Assembly (NCBI RefSeq): GCF_020618475.1
Contig: NZ_CP085335.1
Coordinates: 496,001-560,000, forward strand
Origin: Haladaptatus halobius
GTDB lineage: Archaea > Halobacteriota > Halobacteria > Halobacteriales > Haladaptataceae
Direction of reading: 5' to 3'
Length of the DNA: 64,000 nucleotides
Part shown: piece by piece, positions 55,272 to 63,700 of the stretch
How positions within the stretch are numbered: the first letter of the stretch is position 1
Layout of the letters: each line of letters opens with the position of its first letter
The notes under the pieces: model-generated
What the model saw: only the letters and a program-made list of their open reading frames with translations
What the model was told of the DNA's origin: nothing
Databases searched by the model: none
Program-made: the position numbers and the translations under genes

Positions 55272-57356
55272 ATGGAACTTTGGCGGCATCCCGACCGTGC
55301 CGGGCTCGACATCTACGACCCCATCGAGAACGTCCGATTCGCGTTGTTTACGCCCGAACCGATTCGCCCGATGCCCGTCGAAACTACCTCGTTTTACTTC
55401 CCCGTCGATGCCGCCGTCGCCATCGAAACGACGGCGCTCGAAGTCCCGAAACTCGTTCCGCTCACGATACGGCGACAGGACGGGACGATGGTCGTCGAAA
55501 CCTCCGACGGCCGCGACCGAACCCTCGACGCCGACTCGTATCTCGTCGAACTGAGCACGGCCCCGATGAAACTCTATCTCGCCGTTGAGAGCGCCGCCCG
55601 ACTCGAGCATACGGACTCCGAAGTCGTGTTCCATTTCGGCGAGGAGACTACGGTTCGCGTCGGGGTGCGCTCCTATCACGACCGCCCGGCGGGGACGATA
55701 ACCGTCACCGACGACACCGAAGACGTGATGCGCGCAGTGTCGCTGTTCGGGTCGGCGCTGAAGACGACCAGCCCCGAGCGGTCGTTTCCCACCCTCCGCG
55801 GCCACCCGCCGCTCGTCGAACGCGGGGAGTCGTTCTCCGCTCCCGCCGGTGTCGAGCGCCCGGAGACGGGCGTCGAACTTGTCCTTCCGCCCGACCGCGA
55901 ACACGTCTTCCCCGCCGTATCGCTCGCGTACTACCTCAGCGCGGAGGTCGTCCCCGGAACCGACCCGCGCCTCGTCGCGGGGTCGTTCGAACGCTCGCTC
56001 GACGGAACCGGCGGGTACGAAGCGACGGTCAGCCGCGTGTTCCGGCAGACGTTCTTCCTCGACTGTCTCACCCGTACCGAGGGCTACTACAAGGTAGCCC
56101 TCCACGAGCGCCAGCATGTCGAACCGCTGGTCGACCTCGATTTCGCGGCGCTCTACGACGCGCCGATGCCGGAACGCCTCGACCACTATCTCTCGATACC
56201 GTTCGAGACGATCAAACCGTACGTGCCGAACTGGCGACTCGGCGTCGACGTTACGCCGACGGTCGAAAACGTCGAATACGCGCCATATCTCGCCAAAGAC
56301 CTCGCGCTCGTTCGAATCCCGGAGCATCCGAACCCGAAGTCGGCGTCGCCGATGTCTGACGCCCAGACCGAGTTCTTCCGCGCACCGTCCTCGGACGTGT
56401 TGGTACGCGGGTCGGATAGCTGGGACGCGGTGGACGATCGCGACGTGTTCCAAGTCGATCCGATGCCGAACGTCATCGAGCAGGCGTGGGCCGGGGCGGG
56501 CTATCCGCTGGAGGTCAACAAATTCGACGTGCGCGCGCTTCGACGGCGCGTCGACCGCCAGCCCTCGTCCGACACCATCGACATTCACGTCGTCTGTAAC
56601 GACGGTAAGATGCAAGACGAGGACGTGGTGCGGGAACTCTACGGCGTGCGCGATTTGCTCCGGTTCGAGGTCACTGCTCACTACGACCTGACGCGCGACG
56701 AACTCGCGGAGTTGCTCGCTGGGACGGCCGATTTCCTCCACTACATCGGTCACGTCGACGACCGCGGACTCCTGTGTGCTGACGGCTCACTCGACGCTAG
56801 TTCGCTCGACGAAGTTCGCGTGAAGGCGTTCCTCCTGAACGCCTGCGCGTCGTACGAGCAGGGTCACGAACTCGTCAAGAAAGGGAGCTACGGCGGCGTC
56901 GCCACGCTCTCGCCGGTCGGCAATCCGATGGCGACCGAGCTCGGCCAGATTCTAGCTCGCCTCTTGAACTGCGGATTTTCGCTCCGAGCGGGACTGTCGA
57001 TCGCACAGCAACACTCAATGCACGGCTATCAGTATATCGTTCTCGGGGACGGCGGCGTGACGCTCGTGCAAAGCGAGAGCGGAGTGCCGCTTCATCTTCG
57101 CGTCGAATCACTGGACGACGGTCGGTTCGACGTCGAAGTGAACGCCTATCCGAACGACTTGTACGGTATCGGGACGATGAACGTATTCCATGCCGATTCA
57201 TCGAATACCAGATACATCTCGTCGGCACCGTTGACCACTATCGAACTCTCTCCCGAAGAGTTCAATTCGAGTCTCAAATCCGAGACGATGCCTATCGAAA
57301 TCGGTGACCAGTTGTATTGGAGTGACGAGCTGTCTGCGATGAATATCGACGGTTAA
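55272..57356 (+). CDS. CHAT-domain (caspase-like) cysteine peptidase of haloarchaeal type
   Basis: 694 residues. The N-terminal ~440 residues are a long, mostly β/α region without a family I can name. The C-terminal CHAT domain (about 445-600) contains the His in FLHYIGHVDD (His494) and the Cys in LLNACASYEQG (Cys525), followed by GGVATLSPVGNPMATELGQILARLLNCGFS. The spacing is typical of CHAT/caspase-fold peptidases, which include gasdermin-activating and CRISPR-linked (Craspase) proteases. A β-rich tail (about 600-694) follows. No signal peptide. Its target is unknown. It lies directly behind DUF7504 and opposite DUF7503, with a wHTH gene nearby. Confidence 0.82.
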   Translation: MELWRHPDRAGLDIYDPIENVRFALFTPEPIRPMPVETTSFYFPVDAAVAIETTALEVPKLVPLTIRRQDGTMVVETSDGRDRTLDADSYLVELSTAPMKLYLAVESAARLEHTDSEVVFHFGEETTVRVGVRSYHDRPAGTITVTDDTEDVMRAVSLFGSALKTTSPERSFPTLRGHPPLVERGESFSAPAGVERPETGVELVLPPDREHVFPAVSLAYYLSAEVVPGTDPRLVAGSFERSLDGTGGYEATVSRVFRQTFFLDCLTRTEGYYKVALHERQHVEPLVDLDFAALYDAPMPERLDHYLSIPFETIKPYVPNWRLGVDVTPTVENVEYAPYLAKDLALVRIPEHPNPKSASPMSDAQTEFFRAPSSDVLVRGSDSWDAVDDRDVFQVDPMPNVIEQAWAGAGYPLEVNKFDVRALRRRVDRQPSSDTIDIHVVCNDGKMQDEDVVRELYGVRDLLRFEVTAHYDLTRDELAELLAGTADFLHYIGHVDDRGLLCADGSLDASSLDEVRVKAFLLNACASYEQGHELVKKGSYGGVATLSPVGNPMATELGQILARLLNCGFSLRAGLSIAQQHSMHGYQYIVLGDGGVTLVQSESGVPLHLRVESLDDGRFDVEVNAYPNDLYGIGTMNVFHADSSNTRYISSAPLTTIELSPEEFNSSLKSETMPIEIGDQLYWSDELSAMNIDG

Positions 57357-57500
57357 TTACGGTCCACCTTCCGATCCTCCTGCATTCGCGAGAACGTTTC
57401 CTGCGTGCATCAGCGCGACACTGAGCGCGAACAGCGCGCCGATCATCCGCGGGTACGTTGCCAAGTAGTCGCCCATCGCATTCTTCCGTGCCATCGCATA
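57357..57500 (-). CDS. DUF7503-family small hydrophobic peptide
   Basis: 47 residues. The conserved core is MGDYLATYPRMIGALFALSV then ALMHAGNVLANAGGSEGGP, one transmembrane-like helix in a short peptide, which fits the family I recall as DUF7503. The ATG at 57500 lies about 25 bases behind an AATTATAATT element; the ATG at 57476 would give 39 residues starting at the conserved core. Its stop codon follows directly after the stop of the CHAT gene (57356/57357), tail to tail. Hypothetical role: membrane peptide partner or target of the peptidase. Confidence 0.65.
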   Translation of the reverse strand, partial: YAMARKNAMGDYLATYPRMIGALFALSVALMHAGNVLANAGGSEGGP

Positions 57501-57602
57501 CGAAAGATGATACCCACACGAATTATAATTTTTTTAATAATACATAAATAATATTAATAAGTGCAAGTATAGAATAATAACATCAATCTATGCTACGCAT
57601 TC
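57501..57602. promoter_or_regulatory. AT-rich segment between DUF7503 and wHTH genes
   Basis: A run of about 80 bases almost free of G and C (for example TTTTTTTAATAATACATAAA and TAATATTAATAAG). It contains the minus-strand TATA (TTATAATTCG) for DUF7503 and may bind a nucleoid or regulator protein. Confidence 0.45.
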
Positions 57603-57953
57603 TCACTGAGCAAAACCACCGATAGCGTCCGACAATGGGTCGTTCAGTTCGTGAAGCAACGCATCCAACTCTTCGGACAGTCGTCGGAGCAGTTGAGCGT
57701 GAGCCGTCGAGGCGAGCGTGTACTCCGGATACACACCTCCCGTCTCGGTTTCTTCGATCAGGTCGAGATCGAGGAGGTCGTCGCGGTGAGCCGTCCACGT
57801 ACTCGGGGCAGTTCCGGCGTGGACTGCGAGTTCGGTCGCGCCGAAGCTCTCGCCGGGATTGTCAGCGAGAACGCTGAGGAACTTCACGCGCGCCGGATAG
57901 ACCAGCACGCGAGCGAGCGGAGGCGTCGTCAGGTCGCTTTTCGGGGACTCCAT
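57603..57953 (-). CDS. ArsR/MarR-like winged-helix regulator
   Basis: 116 residues. LARVLVYPARVKFLSVLADNPGESFGATELAVHAGTAPSTWTAHRDDLLDLDLIEETETGGVYPEYTLAS is a complete winged helix, followed by a C-terminal dimerisation helix (HAQLLRRLSEELDALLHEL). It resembles haloarchaeal one-domain regulators of neighbouring genes. ATG at 57953. The frame is open upstream to 58181, but that part is Ser/Cys-rich and the ATG start is standard. It is oriented toward DUF7503 and probably regulates the CHAT module, by position. Confidence 0.72.
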   Translation of the reverse strand: MESPKSDLTTPPLARVLVYPARVKFLSVLADNPGESFGATELAVHAGTAPSTWTAHRDDLLDLDLIEETETGGVYPEYTLASTAHAQLLRRLSEELDALLHELNDPLSDAIGGFAQ

Positions 57954-58432
57954 GTGGTATGCTACTGCACAGTTGTTTGAAAACGATATCGAATTTCGTC
58001 TCGACATCAATGCACTTAACATACACGTATGGCTAGAGTAAATTTTCATACAATGTGTGTTGTAGTCGGGAGTGGGATGTGCGAGAAACGAACGAACGGT
58101 CGATTCGAACTTACGACTCTCTAACTGGTCACCGCCGCTCGACCAGTGGACGAGCGATGCACTGCGACACGTCGTCTGCATCGTCGTCGCCGGACTGCTG
58201 CGTGCATCCCGCTGTCGCCAGTCGGCTCAAAACGCTAAGACTGACTGGCTTCACCTTGCCTTGCGGTTCCCGCTGACAGCCCCATTGGTCGCTCTTCTCG
58301 ACGCCCTAGAACGGTCGATAGCGGTTTCCCTCTCCGTCTTGCGCACACCGACGGAACTCGGTCGGTAGCGTCCATCTTTTCCGCGGTCGAAGGGCACGAA
58401 TTTTTAACCGATGGCGACCGGAGTGTAAGACG
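57954..58432. other. 479-base region without a clear gene
   Basis: Open frames exist (for example 58072-58368 plus) but they are Arg/Ser/Leu-rich and resemble no protein. The 3' end has GAATTTTTAACC at about 58398, a TATA box about 30-35 bases before the MinD-like ATG. No RNA gene seen. Confidence 0.4.
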
Positions 58433-59206
58433 ATGGTCGAGGCGTTTGCGGTTGCGAGCGGTAAAGGCGGGACTGGAAAGACCTCGAACACGCTTTCGCT
58501 CGGGATGGCCCTGTCCGAGGAGTACGACGTGACGGTCGTGGACGCCGATACGGGGATGGCAAACCTGCTCTTCCACGTCAGGTTGACCGACGTGGAAACT
58601 ACGCTCCACAACCTCCTCATCGATGAGTGCGGCGCGAAGGTCGAGAACACCGTCTACGAACGCTTCGGAATGCGGGTCGTCCTCTGCGGAACGAGCCTGT
58701 CCGCGTTCGAACGCGCCGACCCCGACCGTTTACAGGACGTGGTCGCCGAACTCGCGTCCGAGACCGACGTGCTCTTGCTCGACTCGCCCGCGGCACTCGG
58801 CAGCAAGAGCGTCGTCCTCCCCGTGATCCTCGCCGACCGAGTCGTCGTCGTGCTCCAGCCGACAATTCCGTCGCTCAGCGACGGCCTGAAAGTCCAAGAG
58901 TACGCCCGGTCGTGCGGCACGGAGACGGCGGGTGTGCTGTTCAACAAGGTTCACGAGGACGAGAACGTGGTGGCGATAGCGGACAAGAGCGAACGCTACT
59001 TCGGCGGGCCGACGCTCGCCGCAGTTCCCGACGACGACGCGGCGCGCGCCGCCTAAAAGTCGGGCGAACCCCTCCTCGCGCACGCGCCCGAGAGCGCGGC
59101 AGCGCGAGCCTACCACGACGCGGCCGCCGCGCTCGACGTTCGGACGGGCGAATCGGAGGGGGTCGCCGAACGCTTCCGGAGTGCGGTCATCCCCGACTCG
59201 CCATGA
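58433..59206 (+). pseudogene. MinD/ParA-like ATPase interrupted by TAA
   Basis: From ATG 58433: deviant Walker A SGKGGTGKTSNTLSLGMALSEE, VTVVDADTGMANLLFHV, TDVLLLDSPAALGSKSVVLP and VLFNKVHEDENVVAIADKSERYF. An in-frame TAA stands at 59054-59056 after DDDAARAA. Beyond it the frame continues as protein text (SGEPLLAHAPESAAARAYHDAAAALDVRTG) to a TGA at 59204-59206 that overlaps the next gene's ATG. Homologs recalled from haloarchaea have Glu or Arg at the stop position. A product of 207 residues would keep the ATPase core but lose its C-terminal helix. Confidence 0.72.
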
Positions 59207-59754
59207 GACTCCCGCGTGGCGAACTCGTTCGTTCTCGCGTCGTCAGCGACCCGGTGACCGCGCTCGTCGCCGCGGCGGAGCGCGAATTAACCGGGTACGC
59301 CGTATTCGAGCCGCAGGACTCGCTCCTCCTCGACGCGGACGGGCGGGGCGTGGTGACCTTCGAGGCGGGCGTGCCGGTGCTCGCGTACCACACCGGAACC
59401 GACCGCGGTGGCCCCGAGGCGATAGCTGACCTCGCGGTGCCCGGCCCCTACAGCGTCGACCTCCACCGACTGCCCCGGATGAACTCGCCGCTGTTCACGA
59501 AGCGGATGAGCGACGAGTTCCGCCGGGGATGCCCGCCGAGCGACTGGCGGGCGACCCGGAACTTGCCGCGCAGACGCGCTCGCGTGCACCAGCGGATACG
59601 GTCGCTAGACGGCGACCGCGAGGACTCCCAGACCAGCGCGCTGGAGGCGTTTCTCGACGACGACGAGAAGATCGGCGCCATACAGGAGCAGGCGCGGGAG
59701 GAAGCGGAACGCCGGGCCGAGGAGTGGGGGCTGGACGACCAGTTAGGCGGCTGA
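59203..59754 (+). CDS. Conserved haloarchaeal protein with an internal out-of-frame segment
   Basis: 183 residues as annotated (ATG 59203, ATGA overlap with the MinD-like gene). The N-terminal part (GELVRSRVVSDPVTALVAAAE, VFEPQDSLLLDADGRGV) and the C-terminal part (SALEAFLDDDEKIGAIQEQAREEAERRAEEWGLDDQ) are acidic and conserved-like. Between about 59475 and 59595 the reading frame gives a very basic stretch (KRMSDEFRRGCPPSDW and similar), whereas the next frame gives DELAAVHEADERRVPPGMPAERLAGDPELAA, normal haloarchaeal text. Two compensating indels are implied, so about 40 residues are scrambled. Partner of the MinD-like protein; function unknown. Confidence 0.6.
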   Translation: MRLPRGELVRSRVVSDPVTALVAAAERELTGYAVFEPQDSLLLDADGRGVVTFEAGVPVLAYHTGTDRGGPEAIADLAVPGPYSVDLHRLPRMNSPLFTKRMSDEFRRGCPPSDWRATRNLPRRRARVHQRIRSLDGDREDSQTSALEAFLDDDEKIGAIQEQAREEAERRAEEWGLDDQLGG

Positions 59755-59873
59755 GTCGCGCCTCTCGTCCGCAGCTTCGTGTCCCGACCGTTCGGGTCGA
59801 AAGTCAGGCGAAAGCTACAGTAGGAACGACGGCGTGACGATTAGGGTCGGCAGCGCGCCCGACGTGACTCAGC

Positions 59874-60326
59874 ATGGAAAGTGAGGAGAGCGACGACGAG
59901 GGGAGAGCGACGGACGACGAACGCGGCGGAAGCGAGCGTCAGTTTCGTCTCGGTCTCGGCGGGTTGTCCCTCGACCTCTCCGGCGTGACGGCGGACATAG
60001 ACGAATTGTCGGTCGGTCTGGACGAAGTGGAACTACGCCTGTCGATGAGTTCGGATTCGCGGGGCGGCGAGACCGAGTCGCGGTCGGCGGAGCGTCGTCC
60101 GTCCGGCGGCCGCGGAGCGCGAGTCGGTTCGTTCCTCGGCCGTGAGGTCGGTCGCCTGCTCGGACGCGCCCTCGAAACCGAACTACGCGCCGTTCGGAGC
60201 GGGGTACGTTCTCGTCGGGACGATTCCGCCGACGGAGGAGACGGTAGCGCGTCGGACAAATCGTCTCGTTCCGACGAGGAGCTGGTCGAGCGATTGGAGC
60301 GCGTCGCCGACCGCGATTCGAGTTAG
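59874..60326 (+). CDS. Acidic low-complexity protein, unknown
   Basis: 150 residues. A short β-strand core (FRLGLGGLSLDLSGVTADIDELSVGLDEVELRL) between disordered Ser/Asp/Glu/Arg-rich ends, with a basic helix (VGSFLGREVGRLLGRALETELRAV). Not recognised. The frame has haloarchaeal codon use and an ATG at 59874. It could be a small scaffold or gas-vesicle-like accessory protein, but there is no support for a specific role. Confidence 0.45.
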   Translation: MESEESDDEGRATDDERGGSERQFRLGLGGLSLDLSGVTADIDELSVGLDEVELRLSMSSDSRGGETESRSAERRPSGGRGARVGSFLGREVGRLLGRALETELRAVRSGVRSRRDDSADGGDGSASDKSSRSDEELVERLERVADRDSS

Positions 60327-60440
60327 GTCGGTGACGTATGAGGGAGAACGGATCAACCCCCTCGGCTCTGGTAGTCGATATCACGCATCCGTTTCACACT
60401 GTGCCGGAAAGATTAAACTCCCGCTGGTGAAGTTTTCCGT

Positions 60441-61889
60441 ATGGTTTCGAAGTCTGGTCTTCGCGCCGCTTTTGCGGTGTTGCTGATACTCTCCGTTCTT
60501 CCGGTCGGATACGGGTACGTAACCGCGAAATCCGACACGACGTTCGAACAACATCTCGACGCGGACGGGGTGACGACGCGCGAACCGATCGTACCGCCGC
60601 GCGACAATATCACGGTCGTTGCCACGGACTCGAACTCGTGGCGAGGCCAGCAGAGCGAGGGGCCGCGGGCGCGCGCCGAACTGGTCGCGTTCAACCCCGA
60701 CGGAAGCGTCCTATACTACAACGATACGCACACTCGGTACTGGGACGTCGACCCCGTTCCCGGCACTCGGGCGACCGTCGAATACTCCTACGCGGATCAT
60801 CTCGACCCGAAGGAGTGTCCTGAAACGTGGAATCACAGCGACTACGCCGTCGACAACGCCACGTGGAACGAGTATCTCGATGTTCACGGCGACATCCGCG
60901 CGTGCACGCGAAACGGGTTCGAGCGCGTCAACTTGACGACCGGCGAGACGACGCGAGTGTGGTCGCAGCGAACGCCGGGGAAGGAGGCGTCCCGCTACCA
61001 CGATATCGACCGCATCAACGGGACGCACATCGCCGTGGCGGACATCTACCTCGACCGCGTCTTCATCGCAAACGCGAAGACCGACGAGATAGTCTGGACG
61101 TGGAACGCCAGCGACGCCTTCTCGCCGTCGAAGACCGGCGGTCCGTATCCCAAGGATTGGAGCCACATCAACGACGTCGAAGTTCTCGAAGACGGGCGGT
61201 TGATGGTCAGCATGCGTAACCACGATCGCGTCGTGTTTCTGAACCGCGACGGACTCGTCCGAAACTGGACGCTCGGCGAAGAGGACAACTACAGCATCCT
61301 CTACGAGCAGCACAACCCCGATTTCATCCCCGAATCGAACGGCGGCCCGGCGGCCATCGTCGCCGACAGCGAGAACAATCGCGTCGTCGAGTACCAGCGC
61401 GAAGGCGGTAAGTGGACGCGCACGTGGACGTGGCGTGACGCGCGGATGCAGTGGCCCCGCGATGCCGACCGTCTCCCGAACGACCACACCCTCATCGCCG
61501 ATTCGAACGGGAACCGGGTCTTTGAAGTGAACCGGCAGGGCGATGTCGTCTGGCGCGTGAACATCGCGTTCCCCTACGAGGTCGAACGCCTCGGGACGGA
61601 CGACGAGAGCACGGGCGGCGAGAGCGCGCAGAGCGCCGAACTGGCGACGAGGACGGGGACGCTGAGCGACCGATTCTGGATCACGGTGAAGTCGTTCATC
61701 CCCGGAAAGTACCTGAACGGCTTGATGTACATCACGCCGGTGTGGCTCGGCATTCAGGAACTGCTCGGTCTCGCCGTCGGCCTCGTCGTCGCGCTCGTGT
61801 GGGGCGGTGCGGAGGTGCGCTGGCTCGTGCTGCGACGGTTGGGTTCGCCGACGGAACTCCTCCGCGAGAAGACCTCGAAAGAGGACTGA
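60441..61889 (+). CDS. Arylsulfotransferase-family (ASST-like) β-propeller protein, paralog
   Basis: 482 residues, same architecture as 6406-7644: an N-terminal signal anchor (FAVLLILSVLPVGYGYV), propeller blades (YHDIDRINGTHIAVADIYLDRVF, HINDVEVLEDGRLMVSMRNHDRVVF, NPDFIPESNGGPAAIVADSENNRVVE, WPRDADRLPNDHTLIADSNGNRVFE) and a C-terminal membrane helix (LLGLAVGLVVALVWGGAEV). It has a longer N-terminal blade region and a 60-residue longer total than its paralog. ATG at 60441. Sulfate transfer or ligand binding on the cell surface is possible; not shown. Confidence 0.75.
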   Translation: MVSKSGLRAAFAVLLILSVLPVGYGYVTAKSDTTFEQHLDADGVTTREPIVPPRDNITVVATDSNSWRGQQSEGPRARAELVAFNPDGSVLYYNDTHTRYWDVDPVPGTRATVEYSYADHLDPKECPETWNHSDYAVDNATWNEYLDVHGDIRACTRNGFERVNLTTGETTRVWSQRTPGKEASRYHDIDRINGTHIAVADIYLDRVFIANAKTDEIVWTWNASDAFSPSKTGGPYPKDWSHINDVEVLEDGRLMVSMRNHDRVVFLNRDGLVRNWTLGEEDNYSILYEQHNPDFIPESNGGPAAIVADSENNRVVEYQREGGKWTRTWTWRDARMQWPRDADRLPNDHTLIADSNGNRVFEVNRQGDVVWRVNIAFPYEVERLGTDDESTGGESAQSAELATRTGTLSDRFWITVKSFIPGKYLNGLMYITPVWLGIQELLGLAVGLVVALVWGGAEVRWLVLRRLGSPTELLREKTSKED

Positions 61890-61941
61890 ACCGCCGCATC
61901 TCGCGGGCAACTTTTTCGTCGCGGCCTCCGGAGTAATACCG

Positions 61942-63288
61942 ATGGGTGACGACACCGTCGCCGGCGAATCGGCGACCGGCTACAAAGGAACGCCGTCGCG
62001 CGCGCGACTCCTCGAAGTCGCGGCGTTCTTTCTGAAGATCGGGCTGGTCGGATTCGGCGGCCCGCTGGTTCACATCGCCATGATGGAAGACGAGTTGGTC
62101 GGCGAGGGGAGCGAGGGGTGGACGGACGAATCGACGTTCGCGGAGGGGCTCGCCATCTGCAACGTGCTCCCCGGCCCGGCCTCGACCCAACTCGGCATCT
62201 TCATGGGATGGATTCGGGCGGGCACGCTCGGCGCGCTGGTGGCCGGCGCGACGTTCATGCTTCCGACGTTCACGCTCGTGGTCGGCTTCTCGTACCTCTA
62301 CTTCGCCTACGGTCGATTCCCGGCGACGATGATGATGTTCTACGGCATCAATCCGGTCGTCATCGGACTCATCGTCGGCGCGTCCTACTCGATGGCCCGG
62401 AGCGCCCTCGGACGGGGTGACGACACGTTCTCGTTCAGCGTCGGAGCCGACGATTGGTCGGTCGATTGGAAGCTCCTCGGACTCCTCGTCGGGGCGCTGA
62501 CCGCGACGGTTCTCGTCAATCCGAATCCCGTGCTTGAGTTCGTCGTCGCGGGCGTCGCCGCCGTCGCCGTATATCGAACGGAGTGGCTGCGAGAGAACCC
62601 GCGGTCGGTGAGCGTCGGCGTCGCCGTCGCGGCCGTCGGCAGCGTCCTCTACGTCCTCCGCGACCGTCTCCTCGGCTGGCTGGTTCGTCTCGTTCCGTCG
62701 AGCGGCGTCGCCCCCATCGTCGGCGCTATCTGGGGCAACCTCTGGCTGAAACTATTCCTGTTCATGCTCTACACCGGGTCGTTCATCTACGGCGGCGGGT
62801 TGGTGCTCATCCCGTTCATCGAGAAGTACGTCGTCGGCGAGTTCGGGTGGCTCTCCTCGAACGCGTTTGTGGACGGAATCGCCATCGGCCAGTTGACCCC
62901 CGGACCGGTGGTGATGACCACGGCGTTCGTCGGCTACGAATTGATGTACGAAACCTACGGAGCCAGCGTTTTCTGGGGCGTCGTCGGCGCGTTCGTCGCC
63001 GCGGTCGGCGCGTTCGCCCCCTCCTTCGTCTTCATCATGGGACTGTTTCCGTACGTGGCACGCATCCGCGAGAACGAAGTCGTTCAGGTCGCGCTGACGG
63101 GAATCAACGCGGCCGTCGTCGGAGCCATCGTGGGTGCGACCGTGACGCTCGCCCGCGAGGCGCTCGTCGACCCGTTCACGACCCTCCTCGCGGTCGTGAC
63201 GTTCGCCCTGTTCGTGCGCGGCGTGGACGCGGCGTACCTCATTGTCGGCGGCGGTGTGGCCGGTCTCGTCGTCGGCTCCGTCGTCTGA
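61942..63288 (+). CDS. chrA: Chromate transporter (CHR family, two-domain)
   Basis: 448 residues, two homologous halves. Half one: FFLKIGLVGFGGPLVHIAMMEDELVGE, ICNVLPGPASTQLGIFMGWIRAGTLGALVAGATFMLP. Half two: LFLFMLYTGSFIYGGGLVLIPFIEKYVV, GQLTPGPVVMTTAFVGYEL and GAFAPSFVFIMGLFP. The GFGGP and PGP motifs are diagnostic of the long ChrA type, which exports chromate. It is 52 bases downstream of the ASST-like gene on the same strand. GAGTAATACC precedes the ATG at 61942; co-transcription is possible. Confidence 0.92.
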   Translation: MGDDTVAGESATGYKGTPSRARLLEVAAFFLKIGLVGFGGPLVHIAMMEDELVGEGSEGWTDESTFAEGLAICNVLPGPASTQLGIFMGWIRAGTLGALVAGATFMLPTFTLVVGFSYLYFAYGRFPATMMMFYGINPVVIGLIVGASYSMARSALGRGDDTFSFSVGADDWSVDWKLLGLLVGALTATVLVNPNPVLEFVVAGVAAVAVYRTEWLRENPRSVSVGVAVAAVGSVLYVLRDRLLGWLVRLVPSSGVAPIVGAIWGNLWLKLFLFMLYTGSFIYGGGLVLIPFIEKYVVGEFGWLSSNAFVDGIAIGQLTPGPVVMTTAFVGYELMYETYGASVFWGVVGAFVAAVGAFAPSFVFIMGLFPYVARIRENEVVQVALTGINAAVVGAIVGATVTLAREALVDPFTTLLAVVTFALFVRGVDAAYLIVGGGVAGLVVGSVV

Positions 63289-63323
63289 GATTCCGGCACC
63301 GTTTCGCGGAAAGCGGTTTTTCT

Positions 63324-63674
63324 CTACTCTTCGTAGGCGAGGTTCATTATCCACTGCGAGAAGGCGTCGCTCTCGGGGTCGATCTCTTCCTCCCCGATGA
63401 ACGGCGAGAGCATGTCGCCCGCCATCAGAAGCGAGAAGTCGAGGTCTTTCGCGGCGGGCGTGACGAAGTAGGTGTTGTGCCCGTCGTAGACGGTCTCCTG
63501 TCGCTGGACGAGCTCCTTTTCCACCAACGACTCGATGATCCGACTCCCCTTCCGCGACGAGACGTCGAGTTGTTTCCAGAAGTCACTCTGGTGGATACCG
63601 CCCGTCTCGCGGACGAGTTCGAGTCCCGCGAACTCGTCCTCGGTAAGGTCTTCCTCGGACGTTGCCGTGCTCAT
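63324..63674 (-). CDS. MarR-like winged-helix regulator
   Basis: 116 residues. The N-terminal EFAGLELVRETGGIHQSDFWKQLDVSSRKGSRIIESLVEKELVQRQETVYDGHNTYFVTPA is a complete winged helix with wing; the C-terminal half (FSLLMAGDMLSPFIGEEEIDPESDAF) is a short acidic helix region. This domain layout is common in haloarchaea. ATG at 63674 chosen (MSTATSEED). It converges with chrA with 35 bases between the stops. Targets unknown. Confidence 0.78.
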   Translation of the reverse strand: MSTATSEEDLTEDEFAGLELVRETGGIHQSDFWKQLDVSSRKGSRIIESLVEKELVQRQETVYDGHNTYFVTPAAKDLDFSLLMAGDMLSPFIGEEEIDPESDAFSQWIMNLAYEE

Positions 63675-63700
63675 GTTCCAATACTGGGATGGGCGGGCGT

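Noticed and set aside
58072..58368. 98-codon plus-strand ORF before the MinD-like gene
   Set aside because: Composition unlike neighbouring genes, no family resemblance.
8388..58435. Stop-codon recoding (pyrrolysine or other amber suppression), because TAG interrupts two good frames
   Set aside because: TAG also ends apparently normal genes here (for example GH15 at 14056), TAA interrupts two others, and frameshifts occur at similar frequency. Ordinary decay is simpler.
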